A stretch of DNA of 53,387 nt, from NCBI RefSeq assembly GCF_003236335.1, contig NZ_POUB01000016.1:1-53387 (forward strand). Direction: 5' to 3'. This document shows, piece after piece, positions 42,014 through 50,662 of this stretch. The notes below the pieces were generated by a model. It did not search any database and was not told the origin of the DNA. It saw only the letters and a list, made by a program, of their open reading frames with translations. Origin of the DNA: Micromonospora deserti. GTDB lineage: Bacteria > Actinomycetota > Actinomycetes > Mycobacteriales > Micromonosporaceae. Numbering within the stretch: the first letter of the stretch is position 1; each line of letters starts with the position of its first letter. A program made the translations under genes and the position numbers.

Positions 42014-42796
42014 TCACCGCTGGACTTCGCGCACCTGCCAGCCATATCGGATCCCGCCGAAGACGGCGATGACATCCTTCCCGGCCGCGTCCTTGCTCCC
42101 GGTGTCTCGCACGAGGAAGATCTCCGCAATGAACCGATCCGACAGGACGGTTTCATCGCCCGGGAGCGGTGACCGGGCTACGCCGTAGTAGAAATTGAAG
42201 ACCTGCTTGCCGTATATCGAGGTGAGTCCTCCAGAAAGGAAGAATGGGTTCGCGCGCTGGCCGTTGTCGACGAAGACTTCCGGTGATCCGCCAGCCGTGA
42301 ACGAGGTGGCAACCTGGATCCATCGAAGGCGCGGATTGATTTCGGGGTCACCGCGACGCAGGTCCGGGTGGTAAACGACGTACAGATCGGCCCCGTAGAG
42401 CAGGGGCGAAGACTCCGTCTGCCCGGCGGCGAACACGCTGTACGACTGGACATTGAACTCGTTGCGGCCGAGGAATCCGCCGGCGTAGCGGAACGCGTAG
42501 TCGGTGCCGAAGGAGTCCTTGAGGCTCTGCCTGAAATTGATCGTCGGATCTGCCGGGACGTCCGCGTAGAGCGGGTCGGCAGATCCGCCTGGTTGGCCGT
42601 ACGAAAGCAGGCCAATGTGGTAGCGCCGTCCATTGTGGGTGAACTTCCGCGATCGGACATGTTGACCGACGGTGGCACCGACCCCCTGTGCCGCTCCGGT
42701 CGCGGGCCAGCCGTGCGGCTGGCTCGGGTGATAGTTGAGGACGAGGTGGGTCGGTGCGATCTTGCCGGTTTGCTTTGTGGCGGCGGTTGGGCGCAT
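42014..42796 (-). CDS. Paralogue of the Tat-exported protein, without a signal
   Basis: The 260-residue product aligns along its length with the neighbour: THLVLNYHPSQPHGWPAT, RKFTHNGRRYHIGLLSYGQ, GGFLGRNEFNVQSYSVF, YVVYHPDLRRGDPEINPRLR and WIQV. The whole Tat signal and N-terminal linker are missing, so it starts just before the shared domain. The sequence around the ATG (GCGAGACAATTCCATGCGCC) is nearly the same as in the neighbour, which points to tandem duplication with later loss of the signal region. Product may stay in the cytosol or be non-functional. It is 53 bases downstream of the permease gene. Confidence 0.7.
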   Translation of the reverse strand: MRPTAATKQTGKIAPTHLVLNYHPSQPHGWPATGAAQGVGATVGQHVRSRKFTHNGRRYHIGLLSYGQPGGSADPLYADVPADPTINFRQSLKDSFGTDYAFRYAGGFLGRNEFNVQSYSVFAAGQTESSPLLYGADLYVVYHPDLRRGDPEINPRLRWIQVATSFTAGGSPEVFVDNGQRANPFFLSGGLTSIYGKQVFNFYYGVARSPLPGDETVLSDRFIAEIFLVRDTGSKDAAGKDVIAVFGGIRYGWQVREVQR

Positions 42797-42849
42797 GGAA
42801 TTGTCTCGCAATCGTGGTGACGGTCAGGAAGACGTGCGCTGGTGACGGT

Positions 42850-44052
42850 TTACGTCATGGCGAGTGCCTCGGCGGGTGCGAGGTGAGAGGCGCGGATGGC
42901 AGGGTAGAGACCGGCCATGGCGCCGATGAGCAGCGTGGCGGTGATGCCGCCAGCCGTGGCCCAGGGAGGGACGATGGCGGGCCAGGACTGGGTGGTGGCG
43001 TACAGGGCCGTAACGGTTATGCCCAGGGTTACCCCGCCGATGCCGCCGAGCGCGGACAGCAGGAGAGATTCGGCGAGGAACTGCAGGCGGATCTGGCCCC
43101 GAGTGGCGCCGAGGGAGCGCCGCAGCCCGATTTCGGGGCGGCGTTCGAGGACGGAGATGACCATGGTGTTGGCCACGCCGACCCCGCCGACGAGTAGGGC
43201 CACGGCGCCGAGGCCGAGTAGCAGGTTGGTGAACGCCTGGTTGGCGGCGTCGCGTGCGGCCAGGACATCGGAGGGGCGGGACACGTTGACCTCGTTAGGT
43301 GCCTGCGGGTTGGCGGTCGCCGCGAGGACCGCGCGAACAGCGTCGACGGCGGCGTCCCTCGCGCGGGTGTAGATGGCAGTCGGGTGCCCGTCGAAGTCCA
43401 GGTAGGACTTTGCTGCGGGCCAGCCGATCAGTGCGGCGGAGTCCAGTTCTGGGGCGAGTAACACCGGGTCGAGGATGCCGATCACGGTGAACCATCGGCC
43501 GCCGAGGTGGACTTGGACATCTGGAGCGGCCACGGAGATACCCAGGCGGTGGGATGCCGCCGAGCCGAGCACCACGGTCGGGTATCCGGCGGTGGCCGCG
43601 TTGAGCCAGGCACCGTCGGCCAGGGTAGCGCCGACCGTTGCTGGCAGATCGAGGTGAGCCGCCTGGACCGACATGCTGCCAGTCTGCGCGGCGGGAATCC
43701 GGTCGGATCGGTAGACGTGGATATTGGACAGCTTGCCGGTGGCGGCGACCTGGGTCACCGGTTCGATTCGCGAAATCATCGCGACGGCTTCGGTGGGTAG
43801 GACGGCGTTCTCGCCGGACAGGGTGTTGCCGGGCGCGACGGTGAGCAGGTTGGTGCCGAGCGCGGCGAGTTGGCGGTCGAGTTCGGCGCGGCTGGACGAG
43901 GAGATACCCACCACCGCGGTCATCGCGGCGATGCCGATCGCGATGCCGAGCGCGGATAGGAACGCCCGCAGCGGCCTGGTGCGCAGCCCGGCGCTGCCGA
44001 CCCGTACGACGTCGCGCGGGCCCAGCCGAGCGGGAGATAGCAGCATACTCAT
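42850..44052 (-). CDS. MacB/FtsX-type ABC permease
   Basis: The 400-residue permease has an N-terminal helix ([19 protein letters not shown]), a periplasm-type domain (about 50-270), and three C-terminal helices ([40 protein letters not shown] and one near the end). [18 protein letters not shown] is the classic MacB coupling segment. It is the last gene of a four-gene operon, overlapping the ATPase gene by four bases, and likely acts as a mechanotransmitter moving lipids, peptides or drugs from the outer face. Confidence 0.93.
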   Translation of the reverse strand: MSMLLSPARLGPRDVVRVGSAGLRTRPLRAFLSALGIAIGIAAMTAVVGISSSSRAELDRQLAALGTNLLTVAPGNTLSGENAVLPTEAVAMISRIEPVTQVAATGKLSNIHVYRSDRIPAAQTGSMSVQAAHLDLPATVGATLADGAWLNAATAGYPTVVLGSAASHRLGISVAAPDVQVHLGGRWFTVIGILDPVLLAPELDSAALIGWPAAKSYLDFDGHPTAIYTRARDAAVDAVRAVLAATANPQAPNEVNVSRPSDVLAARDAANQAFTNLLLGLGAVALLVGGVGVANTMVISVLERRPEIGLRRSLGATRGQIRLQFLAESLLLSALGGIGGVTLGITVTALYATTQSWPAIVPPWATAGGITATLLIGAMAGLYPAIRASHLAPAEALAMT

Positions 44053-44714
44053 GGAACAACCTGCCCGTCGCGCATGGCGACCTGCCAGGGCAGGCTGTCG
44101 GCGATCTCTCGATCGTGGGTGATGATCACGACGGTGGTACCGGCGGCGTGCAGTTTCCGTAACAGGTCCATCACCCCGGCCCCCGAGGCGGAGTCGAGGT
44201 TGCCCGTGGGCTCGTCGGCGAGCAGCAGCGCCGGTTCGCCGACGACGGCGCGGGCGATGGCCACCCGCTGCCGTTGGCCCCCGGACAGTTCGTGTGGCCG
44301 GTGATCGAGCCGGTCACCGAGACCGACGCGCACCAGTGCGGCTTCGGCTCGTCGGCGGCGCTCCCTCATCGGTACGCCTGCGTAGAGCAACCCGTCCGCG
44401 ACGTTCTCGATAGCGGACTGTCCTGGTGCGAGATGGAACTGTTGGAACACGAAACCGATCCGCCGCGCCCGCAGCGCCGACAGTTGCCGATCCGACAGCG
44501 CCGCCACGTCGTGCCCGTCGATGCGGACCACCCCGGTCGACGGGCGGTCGAGGGTTCCGATCAGGTGCAGCATGGTGGACTTACCCGAGCCGGACGGGCC
44601 GACAATCGCCACCAACTCGCCGTACCGGACCGACAACGTCGCGCCGCGCAGGGCCGCGACCCCACCGGGGTACGTCTTGGTCACGTGGTCCAGCTCGATC
44701 ACACCGTCGCTCAT
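44049..44714 (-). CDS. ABC ATPase of the MacB/LolD type
   Basis: The 221-residue ATPase has Walker A GPSGSGKS near 39-46, Q-loop [20 protein letters not shown], signature [14 protein letters not shown], Walker [14 protein letters not shown] and switch His in VVIITHDRE. It pairs with the downstream MacB-type permease and the upstream adaptor; ATGA overlaps on both sides (44049-44052 and 44711-44714) mean the three are translated together. Confidence 0.94.
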   Translation of the reverse strand: MSDGVIELDHVTKTYPGGVAALRGATLSVRYGELVAIVGPSGSGKSTMLHLIGTLDRPSTGVVRIDGHDVAALSDRQLSALRARRIGFVFQQFHLAPGQSAIENVADGLLYAGVPMRERRRRAEAALVRVGLGDRLDHRPHELSGGQRQRVAIARAVVGEPALLLADEPTGNLDSASGAGVMDLLRKLHAAGTTVVIITHDREIADSLPWQVAMRDGQVVP

Positions 44715-45793
44715 GCCGGCATCCCCACCGTCATGCCCTCGGTGAGCGCGTCGCCGGACACCTCCACGCGACCCCCGGCGAACAGGCCGGTCTGCACTGC
44801 CACGATCCGGGTCGCCGCGCCCTCGACGACCTGCACCCCGTACCCGCCCTCGGCGAGGGCGAGCAGCGCGGCCACTGGCACCGTCAACACGTCCTTGCGC
44901 TCGGTGGCGGTGAAGGTGACGTCCAGGGCCTCCTGGGCAAGACTATCGAGCGCCTTTTCGTCGTCCACTGTGATCGTGACTTCGATCTTCGTCGCCGCCG
45001 GGTTGCTCCCTTCGGCCGGCTTGACCACGGTCACCGCCTTGGTGATCTTCGCGGGCGCCGTCTTGCCGTCTGGCATCGTCACCGTCACGGCAGCCCCATT
45101 GCTCGCGAGCCGCTGGTCGTCGACGTCAAGCTCGACCGTGATGACGCGCGACGTACCAGTGCACGCCAGCAAGGCCGTTCCGGGCTGAGTCATTTCTCCC
45201 ACGGCCGCCTTCAGCGTGTCGACCCGCACCGGTCCCGCCGCGTAGCTGACGCGGCCAAGTTCCACTGTCCCCGTCTGCAGCAGGTTAAGATCCTTCTGCC
45301 ACCGCTGCACCGCCTTGGCGGTGCTGGCGGTGTACTCGCTGTCAACGGTGAACCCTGAAAAGCCCAGCTCTTGCAGGTTCTGCTCGAACTGCTTGACGTC
45401 GTCGCCCTCCGTCCCCACTGACAGCGCCCGGTACGCCGGCAGCGAGCCGTACAGCAGCACGACCGGAGTGTTGTCAATGCGGTAGATCGCCTGCCCGCGC
45501 TTGCGGGTGGAGCCGATGTCGGGCAACGAGGTGACCGTTCCGGTCAGTCGAGAAGCGAACGTCGTCGTGTCGCCGTAGCCCAGCTCACTGCTTCTGGTCT
45601 GGGTGTCCACCAAGGTCTGCCGGGTTACCCGCGCGGTCTGCGGGGGAAGAGCACCGCCGGCATCGGCTTGGTCGTCGCTGCCCCGTAGCCGCCCCCCAAA
45701 TCCAACCACGGCGGCGGCACCGGCGGTCACGGCCACGGCCGCCGCGAGCGCTACCCGACCGATCCAGCGTCGTCGTCGACCGATCCCGGTCAC
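44711..45793 (-). CDS. Membrane-anchored adaptor with peptidoglycan-binding domain
   Basis: The 360-residue protein has one N-terminal helix ([20 protein letters not shown], about 10-30). A PG_binding_1 domain follows ([34 protein letters not shown]), then an HlyD/MacA-like barrel and lipoyl-type region ([37 protein letters not shown]). Such proteins link a MacB-type exporter to the cell wall in Gram-positives. It overlaps the ATPase downstream and the lipoprotein gene upstream by four bases each. Confidence 0.9.
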   Translation of the reverse strand: MTGIGRRRRWIGRVALAAAVAVTAGAAAVVGFGGRLRGSDDQADAGGALPPQTARVTRQTLVDTQTRSSELGYGDTTTFASRLTGTVTSLPDIGSTRKRGQAIYRIDNTPVVLLYGSLPAYRALSVGTEGDDVKQFEQNLQELGFSGFTVDSEYTASTAKAVQRWQKDLNLLQTGTVELGRVSYAAGPVRVDTLKAAVGEMTQPGTALLACTGTSRVITVELDVDDQRLASNGAAVTVTMPDGKTAPAKITKAVTVVKPAEGSNPAATKIEVTITVDDEKALDSLAQEALDVTFTATERKDVLTVPVAALLALAEGGYGVQVVEGAATRIVAVQTGLFAGGRVEVSGDALTEGMTVGMPA

Positions 45794-46350
45794 CCGTTAC
45801 TCCCGTTCGCGGTGTTGTTGCTGCGTTCGCCGTTACCGCCGCCGAGGAATTTCTCGCACGCGTTCTCGGCCGCCTTCATCGTGGGACCGGTCGGGTCCAT
45901 GCCGAGTCTGTCGGGGTCCAGTGAGATGCCGCCGTTCTCATCCGGATCCGGGAAGTTGGGCACGCCGTTGTCGCGCATGCACCTCGAGTACTGCCGCGTT
46001 TGTTCCAACTTCTGCGGATCAAGCTTCTGTGGCGCGCCACCGCCCGGGGCGTACTCCTTGCACTTCTGCGCCGCCGCATCAACGGTTTCCTCGCTCACCC
46101 CGATCTTGTCAAGGTCAATGTCGAGCCCCCCGTTCTCGTTCGGATCGGGAAAGTTCGGTACACCGTTCTGCCGCATGCATTGCGAGTACTTCAGGACCCC
46201 GTCACCGCTGCTGTCTTGACCTGCGGCGCTGCTGGTCGGCTTCGCGGTTCCGCCCGCGGTGGCCACCCCCTGGTCGCCGTCGCTGGCAGTGCAGCCCGCC
46301 GCAACCAGGGTCAATAGCAGGCAGAGCGCAAGCCCTGACATGAAACGCAT
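45790..46350 (-). CDS. Lipoprotein with a duplicated Cys-containing motif
   Basis: The 186-residue product has a lipoprotein signal (LALCLLLTLVAAGC, lipobox VAAGC). Its mature part holds two copies of one motif, YSQCMRQNGVPNFPDPNENG and YSRCMRDNGVPNFPDPDENG. Each is followed by a D-D/D-K-I/L-G stretch and a later Cys, so disulfides within or between copies are likely. I recognise the motif only as recurrent in actinobacterial operons with MacB-type exporters; its role may be substrate capture. It is the first gene of the operon, divergent from the two-component genes 150 bases away. Confidence 0.85.
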   Translation of the reverse strand: MRFMSGLALCLLLTLVAAGCTASDGDQGVATAGGTAKPTSSAAGQDSSGDGVLKYSQCMRQNGVPNFPDPNENGGLDIDLDKIGVSEETVDAAAQKCKEYAPGGGAPQKLDPQKLEQTRQYSRCMRDNGVPNFPDPDENGGISLDPDRLGMDPTGPTMKAAENACEKFLGGGNGERSNNTANGSNG

Positions 46351-46499
46351 GGACGTCTCCTTTCACACGGCCGGTCGCTCCAGTCGCTCTCGACCGTTTA
46401 TTAACGGCCGTGCCCCGTCAGGTCAGCGTCAGCGTTGACGCTTATCCCGACTTGACAGGCTTGTGCGGCACGATGGGCAGCGTCGAGGAGGGTGAGCTG

Positions 46500-47156
46500 G
46501 TGCGGATTCTGGTCGTCGAGGACGAGCGGCTGCTGGCAGATGGGATCGCGGAAGGACTTCGACTCGAGTCCCTCGCGGTGGATGTCGTCTACGACGGCGA
46601 GGCCGCGCTCGAGCGGCTAGGCGTCAACGAGTACGACGTCGTGGTACTCGACCGTGATCTGCCCGTGGTCTCCGGCGACCAGGTGTGCCGGGCGCTGGTG
46701 GATTCGGGCGCGTACACCCGAATCCTGATGCTGACGGCGGCGACCGAGGTGGGCAGGCGCGTCGAGGGCCTCGCGCTAGGTGCCGACGACTACCTCGGCA
46801 AGCCGTTCGCGTTCGCCGAGTTGGTTGCGCGGGTACGGGCGCTCGGGCGTCGCTCCCGCCCACCGGCCCCACCCGTACTCGAACGCGGCGGCCTGCGCCT
46901 GGACCCGTACCGGCGCGAGGTGCACCGCGATGGCCGTTACGTCGCGCTGTCCCGCAAGGAGTTCGCGGTACTGGAGGAACTGCTTCGCGCTGACGGCGGC
47001 GTGGTGTCCGCCGAGCAACTGCTGGAACGAGCCTGGGACGAGCACATCGATCCGTTCACCAACGTGGTCCGGATGACCGTGATGACGCTACGTCGTAAGC
47101 TCGGCGAGCCGCAGCTCGTGGAAACGGTGGCGGGAGTGGGGTACCGCGTTCGATGA
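46500..47156 (+). CDS. OmpR/PhoB-family response regulator
   Basis: The 218-residue regulator has receiver acidic residues E7/D8, phosphoacceptor D51 (VVVLDRDLP), a Thr in MLTAA and Lys in LGKPF. The C-terminal winged helix is present (YVALSRKEFAVLEELL, then EQLLERAWDEHIDPFTNVV). GTG 46500, after GGAGGGTGAGCTG, fits the usual start at the first receiver strand; the frame opens at 46410. It overlaps the kinase gene by ATGA. Divergent from the lipoprotein-adaptor-ABC operon, it probably controls that operon. Confidence 0.93.
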   Translation: MRILVVEDERLLADGIAEGLRLESLAVDVVYDGEAALERLGVNEYDVVVLDRDLPVVSGDQVCRALVDSGAYTRILMLTAATEVGRRVEGLALGADDYLGKPFAFAELVARVRALGRRSRPPAPPVLERGGLRLDPYRREVHRDGRYVALSRKEFAVLEELLRADGGVVSAEQLLERAWDEHIDPFTNVVRMTVMTLRRKLGEPQLVETVAGVGYRVR

Positions 47157-48373
47157 AGAACTGGACAATACGCATCCGGCTCACGGTGATCTACGGGAGC
47201 CTCGTCCTGCTGGCCGGTACCGCCCTGCTCGCCATGACCTACGTTCTCGTGCGGCACAGCCTCGACGGCCGGCTGGACAGCAACTCCACGACCATCGCTG
47301 GCGTCCAGGGGCCAGAAGACGCGACATCCGGCCCGAGCCTGACCTGGCAGTCAGGCGAACAGTTCCGCGACGACACCCTCGACTCCCTGCTCACCCAGGG
47401 AGGGATCGCGCTCGGCGCGGTCGGCGTGGTGGCGGTCGGGTTTGGATGGCTGGTCGCCGACCGCGTCCTGCGCCCCCTGCACCGCATCACCGAGACCGCA
47501 CGCCGGGTGGCCGACAGCAACCTGCATGAGCGTATCGCCCTGACCGGCCCCCGCGACGAGGTCAAAGAGCTCGCCGACACCTTCGACTCGATGCTCGAAC
47601 GACTCGACCGGTCCTTCGACAGCCAGCGCCGCTTCGTGGCCAACGCATCACACGAACTGCGTACCCCCCTGGCCATCAACCGCACCCTGCTGGAGGTCGC
47701 GATGCGCCGCCCCGACGCGCCACCCCCGGTCCGCGACCTCGCAGAGACGCTGTTGGCGGTGAACGCCCGCCACGAACGGCTGATCGACGGGCTGCTCACC
47801 CTCGCCCGCTCCGAACAGGGCATCACCGTGCACAACTCCGTCGACCTGGCCGACATCGCCCAACATGTAGCCGAGCAGAACCGACAAAGCGGAGTAGAAA
47901 TACTTACGTCGCTCGACCCGGCGCCCACCTGGGGCGATCCGATTCTTTTGGAACGGGTCATCCAGAACCTCGTACAAAACGGGATCGACTACAATATAAC
48001 CGATGGATGGTTGTCTATCACGACAACGACTCGCGGCGAGACTGTGGAGCTCACCGTGAGCAACAATGGACCAGTCGTCCCGCCATACGAGATTCCGGGT
48101 CTGTTCGAGCCATTCCGGCGCCTCCAGGACCGCGTCGCCGCAGGACGCGGCACGGGGCTGGGCCTCTCGATCGTCCGGTCGGTCACCCGCGCCCACGACG
48201 GAGACGTCACCGCGCGACCCCACGACGGCGGCGGACTGACCGTGACAGTCGCCCTCCCGCTGATGCGCGAGCAGCACCGGCCAAGGCCGGCCTGGTCGAC
48301 CACGCCCCCCACAAGCGATCACGGCGCGGTGAGCGCTTCCGTGGGCGCAAGCCCATCGGACCATCTGGGATAA
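47153..48373 (+). CDS. Membrane sensor histidine kinase
   Basis: The 406-residue kinase has two helices (about 10-35 and 80-105) around a short extracellular loop (about 36-78), then HAMP (RVLRPLHRITETARRVAD), HisKA with phospho-acceptor His in NASHELRTPLA, and HATPase motifs N (VIQNLVQNGIDYN), G1 (FEPF) and G2 (GRGTGLGLSI). The tail of about 30 residues after the ATPase domain is Pro/Ser-rich and poorly conserved. The short loop suggests sensing within the membrane or via the neighbouring transporter, as in bacitracin-type modules. Translationally coupled to the regulator. Confidence 0.93.
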   Translation: MKNWTIRIRLTVIYGSLVLLAGTALLAMTYVLVRHSLDGRLDSNSTTIAGVQGPEDATSGPSLTWQSGEQFRDDTLDSLLTQGGIALGAVGVVAVGFGWLVADRVLRPLHRITETARRVADSNLHERIALTGPRDEVKELADTFDSMLERLDRSFDSQRRFVANASHELRTPLAINRTLLEVAMRRPDAPPPVRDLAETLLAVNARHERLIDGLLTLARSEQGITVHNSVDLADIAQHVAEQNRQSGVEILTSLDPAPTWGDPILLERVIQNLVQNGIDYNITDGWLSITTTTRGETVELTVSNNGPVVPPYEIPGLFEPFRRLQDRVAAGRGTGLGLSIVRSVTRAHDGDVTARPHDGGGLTVTVALPLMREQHRPRPAWSTTPPTSDHGAVSASVGASPSDHLG

Positions 48374-48611
48374 CCCGGCCGATCCGGCCGCCGCTATCAT
48401 CGCCGCCGGGCAGGAGGCCGAGCAGGCGCTGCTGGACGTCGCCGTTGCCCGGCTGGGGCGGCCAGCGCACCAGGTGACCCGCCGGGGACGCGCCGAGCGG
48501 GAAGGCACGGCCGCGGCCGACGAGGTCATCGCGTGAGTTTTGGCACGGTACAGGGTTCTGCATGTCGCGGGACCGGGGAGATCGTGTCCGGCGCCACGAC
48601 GACGGGTGCGC
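48374..48611 (+). other. Unrecognised plus-strand tail and a solo IS end
   Basis: The plus frame from about 48370 to a TGA at 48534-48536 reads NPADPAAAIIAAGQEAEQAL then LDVAVARLGRPAHQVTRRG; it has no start and is probably the tail of a lost gene. A solitary IS3/IS481-like terminus follows (listed separately). Confidence 0.4.
48535..48554 (+). repeat. Solo terminal repeat of the IS3/IS481-like element
   Basis: GAGTTTTGGCACGGTACAGG is identical to the right end of the element at 30965-32125 (32108-32127). No transposase gene is adjacent, so this marks a deleted copy. Confidence 0.75.
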
Positions 48612-49226
48612 TTACCGCAGTTGACGGGCGATTCGGCGTAGCCCGGCCCGGATGCGCGGCTCGCCGAGTTCGGGTAGCAGCGCGGCCACGTGCTCGGCGG
48701 CCAGGGTGGCGAGTAGAACGTGTGCGGCGTGATCCGGGTCGGGTAAGCCGTCCAGCAGGATCGCCACGTGCCGGTGCCAGAATCGGTAGGCCCCGATCCG
48801 GTACCGGGCGCCGGGTGCAGCGGTCTCCGACATCCGCACCAGGTCCAGGTGCTCCAGTAGGTAGTCCAGGTAGGCGTCGATGAACGCGGTGAGCCGTTCG
48901 GCCGAGGGCGCCCCGGGGCCGAGTGGTGGCGGTCCATGCAGGATGGCCTCCTGCAGCACCCGTTCGCGCGCGTCGAGCAGCGCAACGGCTAGGCCCGCCT
49001 TGTCGCCGAAGCGGCGGAACAACGTGCCCTTGCCTACCCCGGCAGTGGCCGCGATCTGGTCCATGGAGACCGCGGCCACGCCGTGCTCGGCGAAGAGCCG
49101 GGCGGCCGCGTCGAGCACGGCGACCCGGTTACGTGCGGCGTCGGCGCGCTCCTTGGGCGGCGGGTTGCGTAGCAGTTCCAGGGGCATTGCAGAACCGGAC
49201 TGCGGTCCGGTATCGTCCTCAGGCAT
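48612..49226 (-). CDS. TetR-family regulator
   Basis: The 204-residue protein has the TetR HTH (RVAVLDAAARLFAEHGVAAV, MDQIAATAGVGKGTLFRRFG) and a helical ligand domain with MSETAAPGARYRIGAYRFWH. ATG 49226 fits a leaderless start: TATAGT lies six bases upstream. ATG 49187 is an alternative and would leave both palindromes in the intergenic gap. The frame is open to 49505, but that extension reads through the rhodanese gene. It is divergent from the rhodanese gene and likely represses both. Confidence 0.88.
   Translation of the reverse strand: MPEDDTGPQSGSAMPLELLRNPPPKERADAARNRVAVLDAAARLFAEHGVAAVSMDQIAATAGVGKGTLFRRFGDKAGLAVALLDARERVLQEAILHGPPPLGPGAPSAERLTAFIDAYLDYLLEHLDLVRMSETAAPGARYRIGAYRFWHRHVAILLDGLPDPDHAAHVLLATLAAEHVAALLPELGEPRIRAGLRRIARQLR
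49194..49211. promoter_or_regulatory. Operator-like inverted repeat 1
   Basis: ACCGGAC-TGCG-GTCCGGT is a perfect 7-bp inverted repeat. It shares GGACT...GTCC with repeat 2, so both may bind the TetR encoded alongside. Confidence 0.6.
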
Positions 49227-49229
49227 AAC

Positions 49230-49243
49230 CGGACTATAGTCCG
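49230..49243. promoter_or_regulatory. Operator-like palindrome 2 with embedded -10 boxes
   Basis: CGGACTATAGTCCG is a perfect 14-bp palindrome. TATAGT inside it can serve as a -10 box on either strand, so a bound repressor would block both divergent promoters. Confidence 0.65.
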
Positions 49244-49263
49244 ATTTCCCTGGAGGTAGCGAC

Positions 49264-49590
49264 ATGACCGCACTGATCACCCGTGATGAGCTGAAGGCGG
49301 CGATCGACGCCGGGACCGTCACCCTTGTGGACGCGCTGGGCGGCGAGTACCACGCCAAGCAGCATCTGCCCGGTGCCCTTGCTCTGACCCCTGCCGACGT
49401 GGACATCCAAGCGCCGGCCCTGCTGCCGGACCGCGCCGCCGCGATCGTCACGTACTGCTCCAACCCGGCCTGCCCCAACAGCGGACAGGTCGCCGACCGG
49501 CTCACCGCCCTCGGCTACACCAACGTCCGCAAGTATCGGGAGGGCATCGAGGACTGGACGGCCGCCGGCCTGCCCACCGAATCCCTCTGA
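49264..49590 (+). CDS. Rhodanese-like domain protein
   Basis: The 108-residue protein is a single rhodanese domain: TLVDALGGEYHAKQHLPGAL, then the active-site loop VTYCSNPACPNSG with catalytic Cys, and ALGYTNVRKYREGIEDWTAA at the end. It transfers sulfane sulfur to a thiophilic acceptor. GGAGG precedes the ATG by eight bases. The gene diverges from a TetR gene with two palindromes between, so it may respond to reactive sulfur or an electrophile. Confidence 0.93.
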   Translation: MTALITRDELKAAIDAGTVTLVDALGGEYHAKQHLPGALALTPADVDIQAPALLPDRAAAIVTYCSNPACPNSGQVADRLTALGYTNVRKYREGIEDWTAAGLPTESL

Positions 49591-49606
49591 GACCGGCCAG
49601 AGCCGT

Positions 49607-49831
49607 TTACCGCCAGAGGCGGCTGAGCAGCAATGCCAGCCGCCGCTGGTAGTCCTTGCTGCCGAGAAGCCGCCCGCCGCGCGTCAGTGCCACGAGCCCG
49701 TGCAGACCGCTCAACAACACCTCCGCGAGCATGTTCTCGTCGTCGCTCGCGCCAATGGGCCGGACCACCTGACGCAGTTCGTCGAACACGGCGTGCAAGG
49801 CCGGAGGCGCCTCGGGGTCGCAAACGGCAGG
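49607..49831 (-). pseudogene. C-terminal remnant of a TetR protein
   Basis: The frame reads DELRQVVRPIGASDDENMLA, EVLLSGLHGLVALTRGGRLL, YQRRLALLLSRLWR, the TetR_C pattern L-x-G-L-H-G-x-V-x-L. The DNA-binding half is replaced by IS6 sequence from about 49832. Confidence 0.7.
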
Positions 49832-50021
49832 CTGACCGCCTGGTTGAACATCACCGGCCACGCCTTCGTCCAGGACCTACGACGCGGACACTACGAACTC
49901 GGACTCGAGGTCCCGCCCGCGCTGCGGGTGGCCGCCGCCTTCACGAACCGGCACGAGCGATCTGACCAGTGCCCGCTGACGCGGCTCGGCGTGTCCACCG
50001 ATCCGGCAATGCAACAGAGCC
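49832..50021 (+). pseudogene. IS6-family element, 3' end only
   Basis: Plus strand encodes ITGHAFVQDLRRGHYELGLE followed by VPPALRVAAAFTN, the C-terminus of IS6 transposases. It ends with GCAATGCAACAGAGCC at 50006-50021, the inverse of the IS6 terminus GGCTCTGTTGCA. Confidence 0.75.
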
Positions 50022-50076
50022 CGCCGGCCCGCCACCAGCCAGACCATGATCCAGACTAGGCGGCACGCAAACTCAC

Positions 50077-50366
50077 GGCTCTGTTGCATTGGGCGGCAGC
50101 ATGATCGACTCCAGCTTGCCGGTGCGGTCTGCTTGGCCGGGTGAGGTCGCTATCTCGTGTCCAGTCCTGGTCTCCGCCTGCGTCGGCGTTCGTCGGGCCG
50201 GTTCCCGTCCGAGGTGATCGTCTTGGCGGTGCGCTGGTACCTGCGCTTCAACCTCTCCTACCGGGATGTGGAGGAACTGCTGGTCGAACGCGGGGTGGAG
50301 GTGGATCACATCACGGTCTACCGGTGGGTACAGCGGTTCACCCCGCTCCTGGCCGACGCCGCCCGA
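50077..50366 (+). pseudogene. IS6-family element, 5' end only
   Basis: GGCTCTGTTGCATTG at 50077-50091 is an IS6 left end. The plus strand then encodes FPSEVIVLAVRWYLRFNLSY, RDVEELLVERGVEVDHITVY and RWVQRFTPLLADAA, the IS6 N-terminus. The catalytic core is missing after about 50366, where another gene scrap begins. Confidence 0.8.
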
Positions 50367-50498
50367 TCACCACGTTGCGGGCGGGGGGGTGAACCGACTG
50401 AAGCCCTGCTGCGGGTCGAGCGGCACGTCGGCCTTCTTGATCGCCTCGATCAGGTCGTCGAGCCGGACGGGGTTGCTCATGGGTATCGGATTGGTCAT
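50367..50498 (-). pseudogene. N-terminal scrap resembling Clp-N-type actinobacterial proteins
   Basis: From ATG 50498 the frame reads PMSNPVRLDDLIEAIKKADV and stops after 43 codons at the IS6 junction. NPVRLDDLIEAIKK resembles the start of small Clp-N-domain proteins of actinomycetes. A perfect inverted repeat lies directly upstream. Confidence 0.4.
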
Positions 50499-50519
50499 GC
50501 GTCAACCCTAAGTTGACGC
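50499..50519. promoter_or_regulatory. Inverted repeat upstream of the Clp-N-like scrap
   Basis: GCGTCAAC (50499-50506) and GTTGACGC (50512-50519) form a perfect 8-bp repeat with a 5-base spacer, touching the ATG. GTTGAC/GTCAAC could overlap a -35 element; a likely operator of the lost gene. Confidence 0.5.
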
Positions 50520-50662
50520 CGCCGCGTCGTCAGCCATCGGTTGACGATTTGCGGCGGCGGCCCATCCGGTCCGCGCCACCACGTCGCCCGGTCATCCGCG
50601 GCGCGCGGCGACGACCTCACCGAATTGCCCGCGCTACCAGACGAGCCGCGCGGCGCGGATCG

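Noticed and set aside
48612..49505. TetR protein of 297 residues from a start at 49505
   Set aside because: The extra N-terminal residues are antisense to the rhodanese gene and lie across the operator region.
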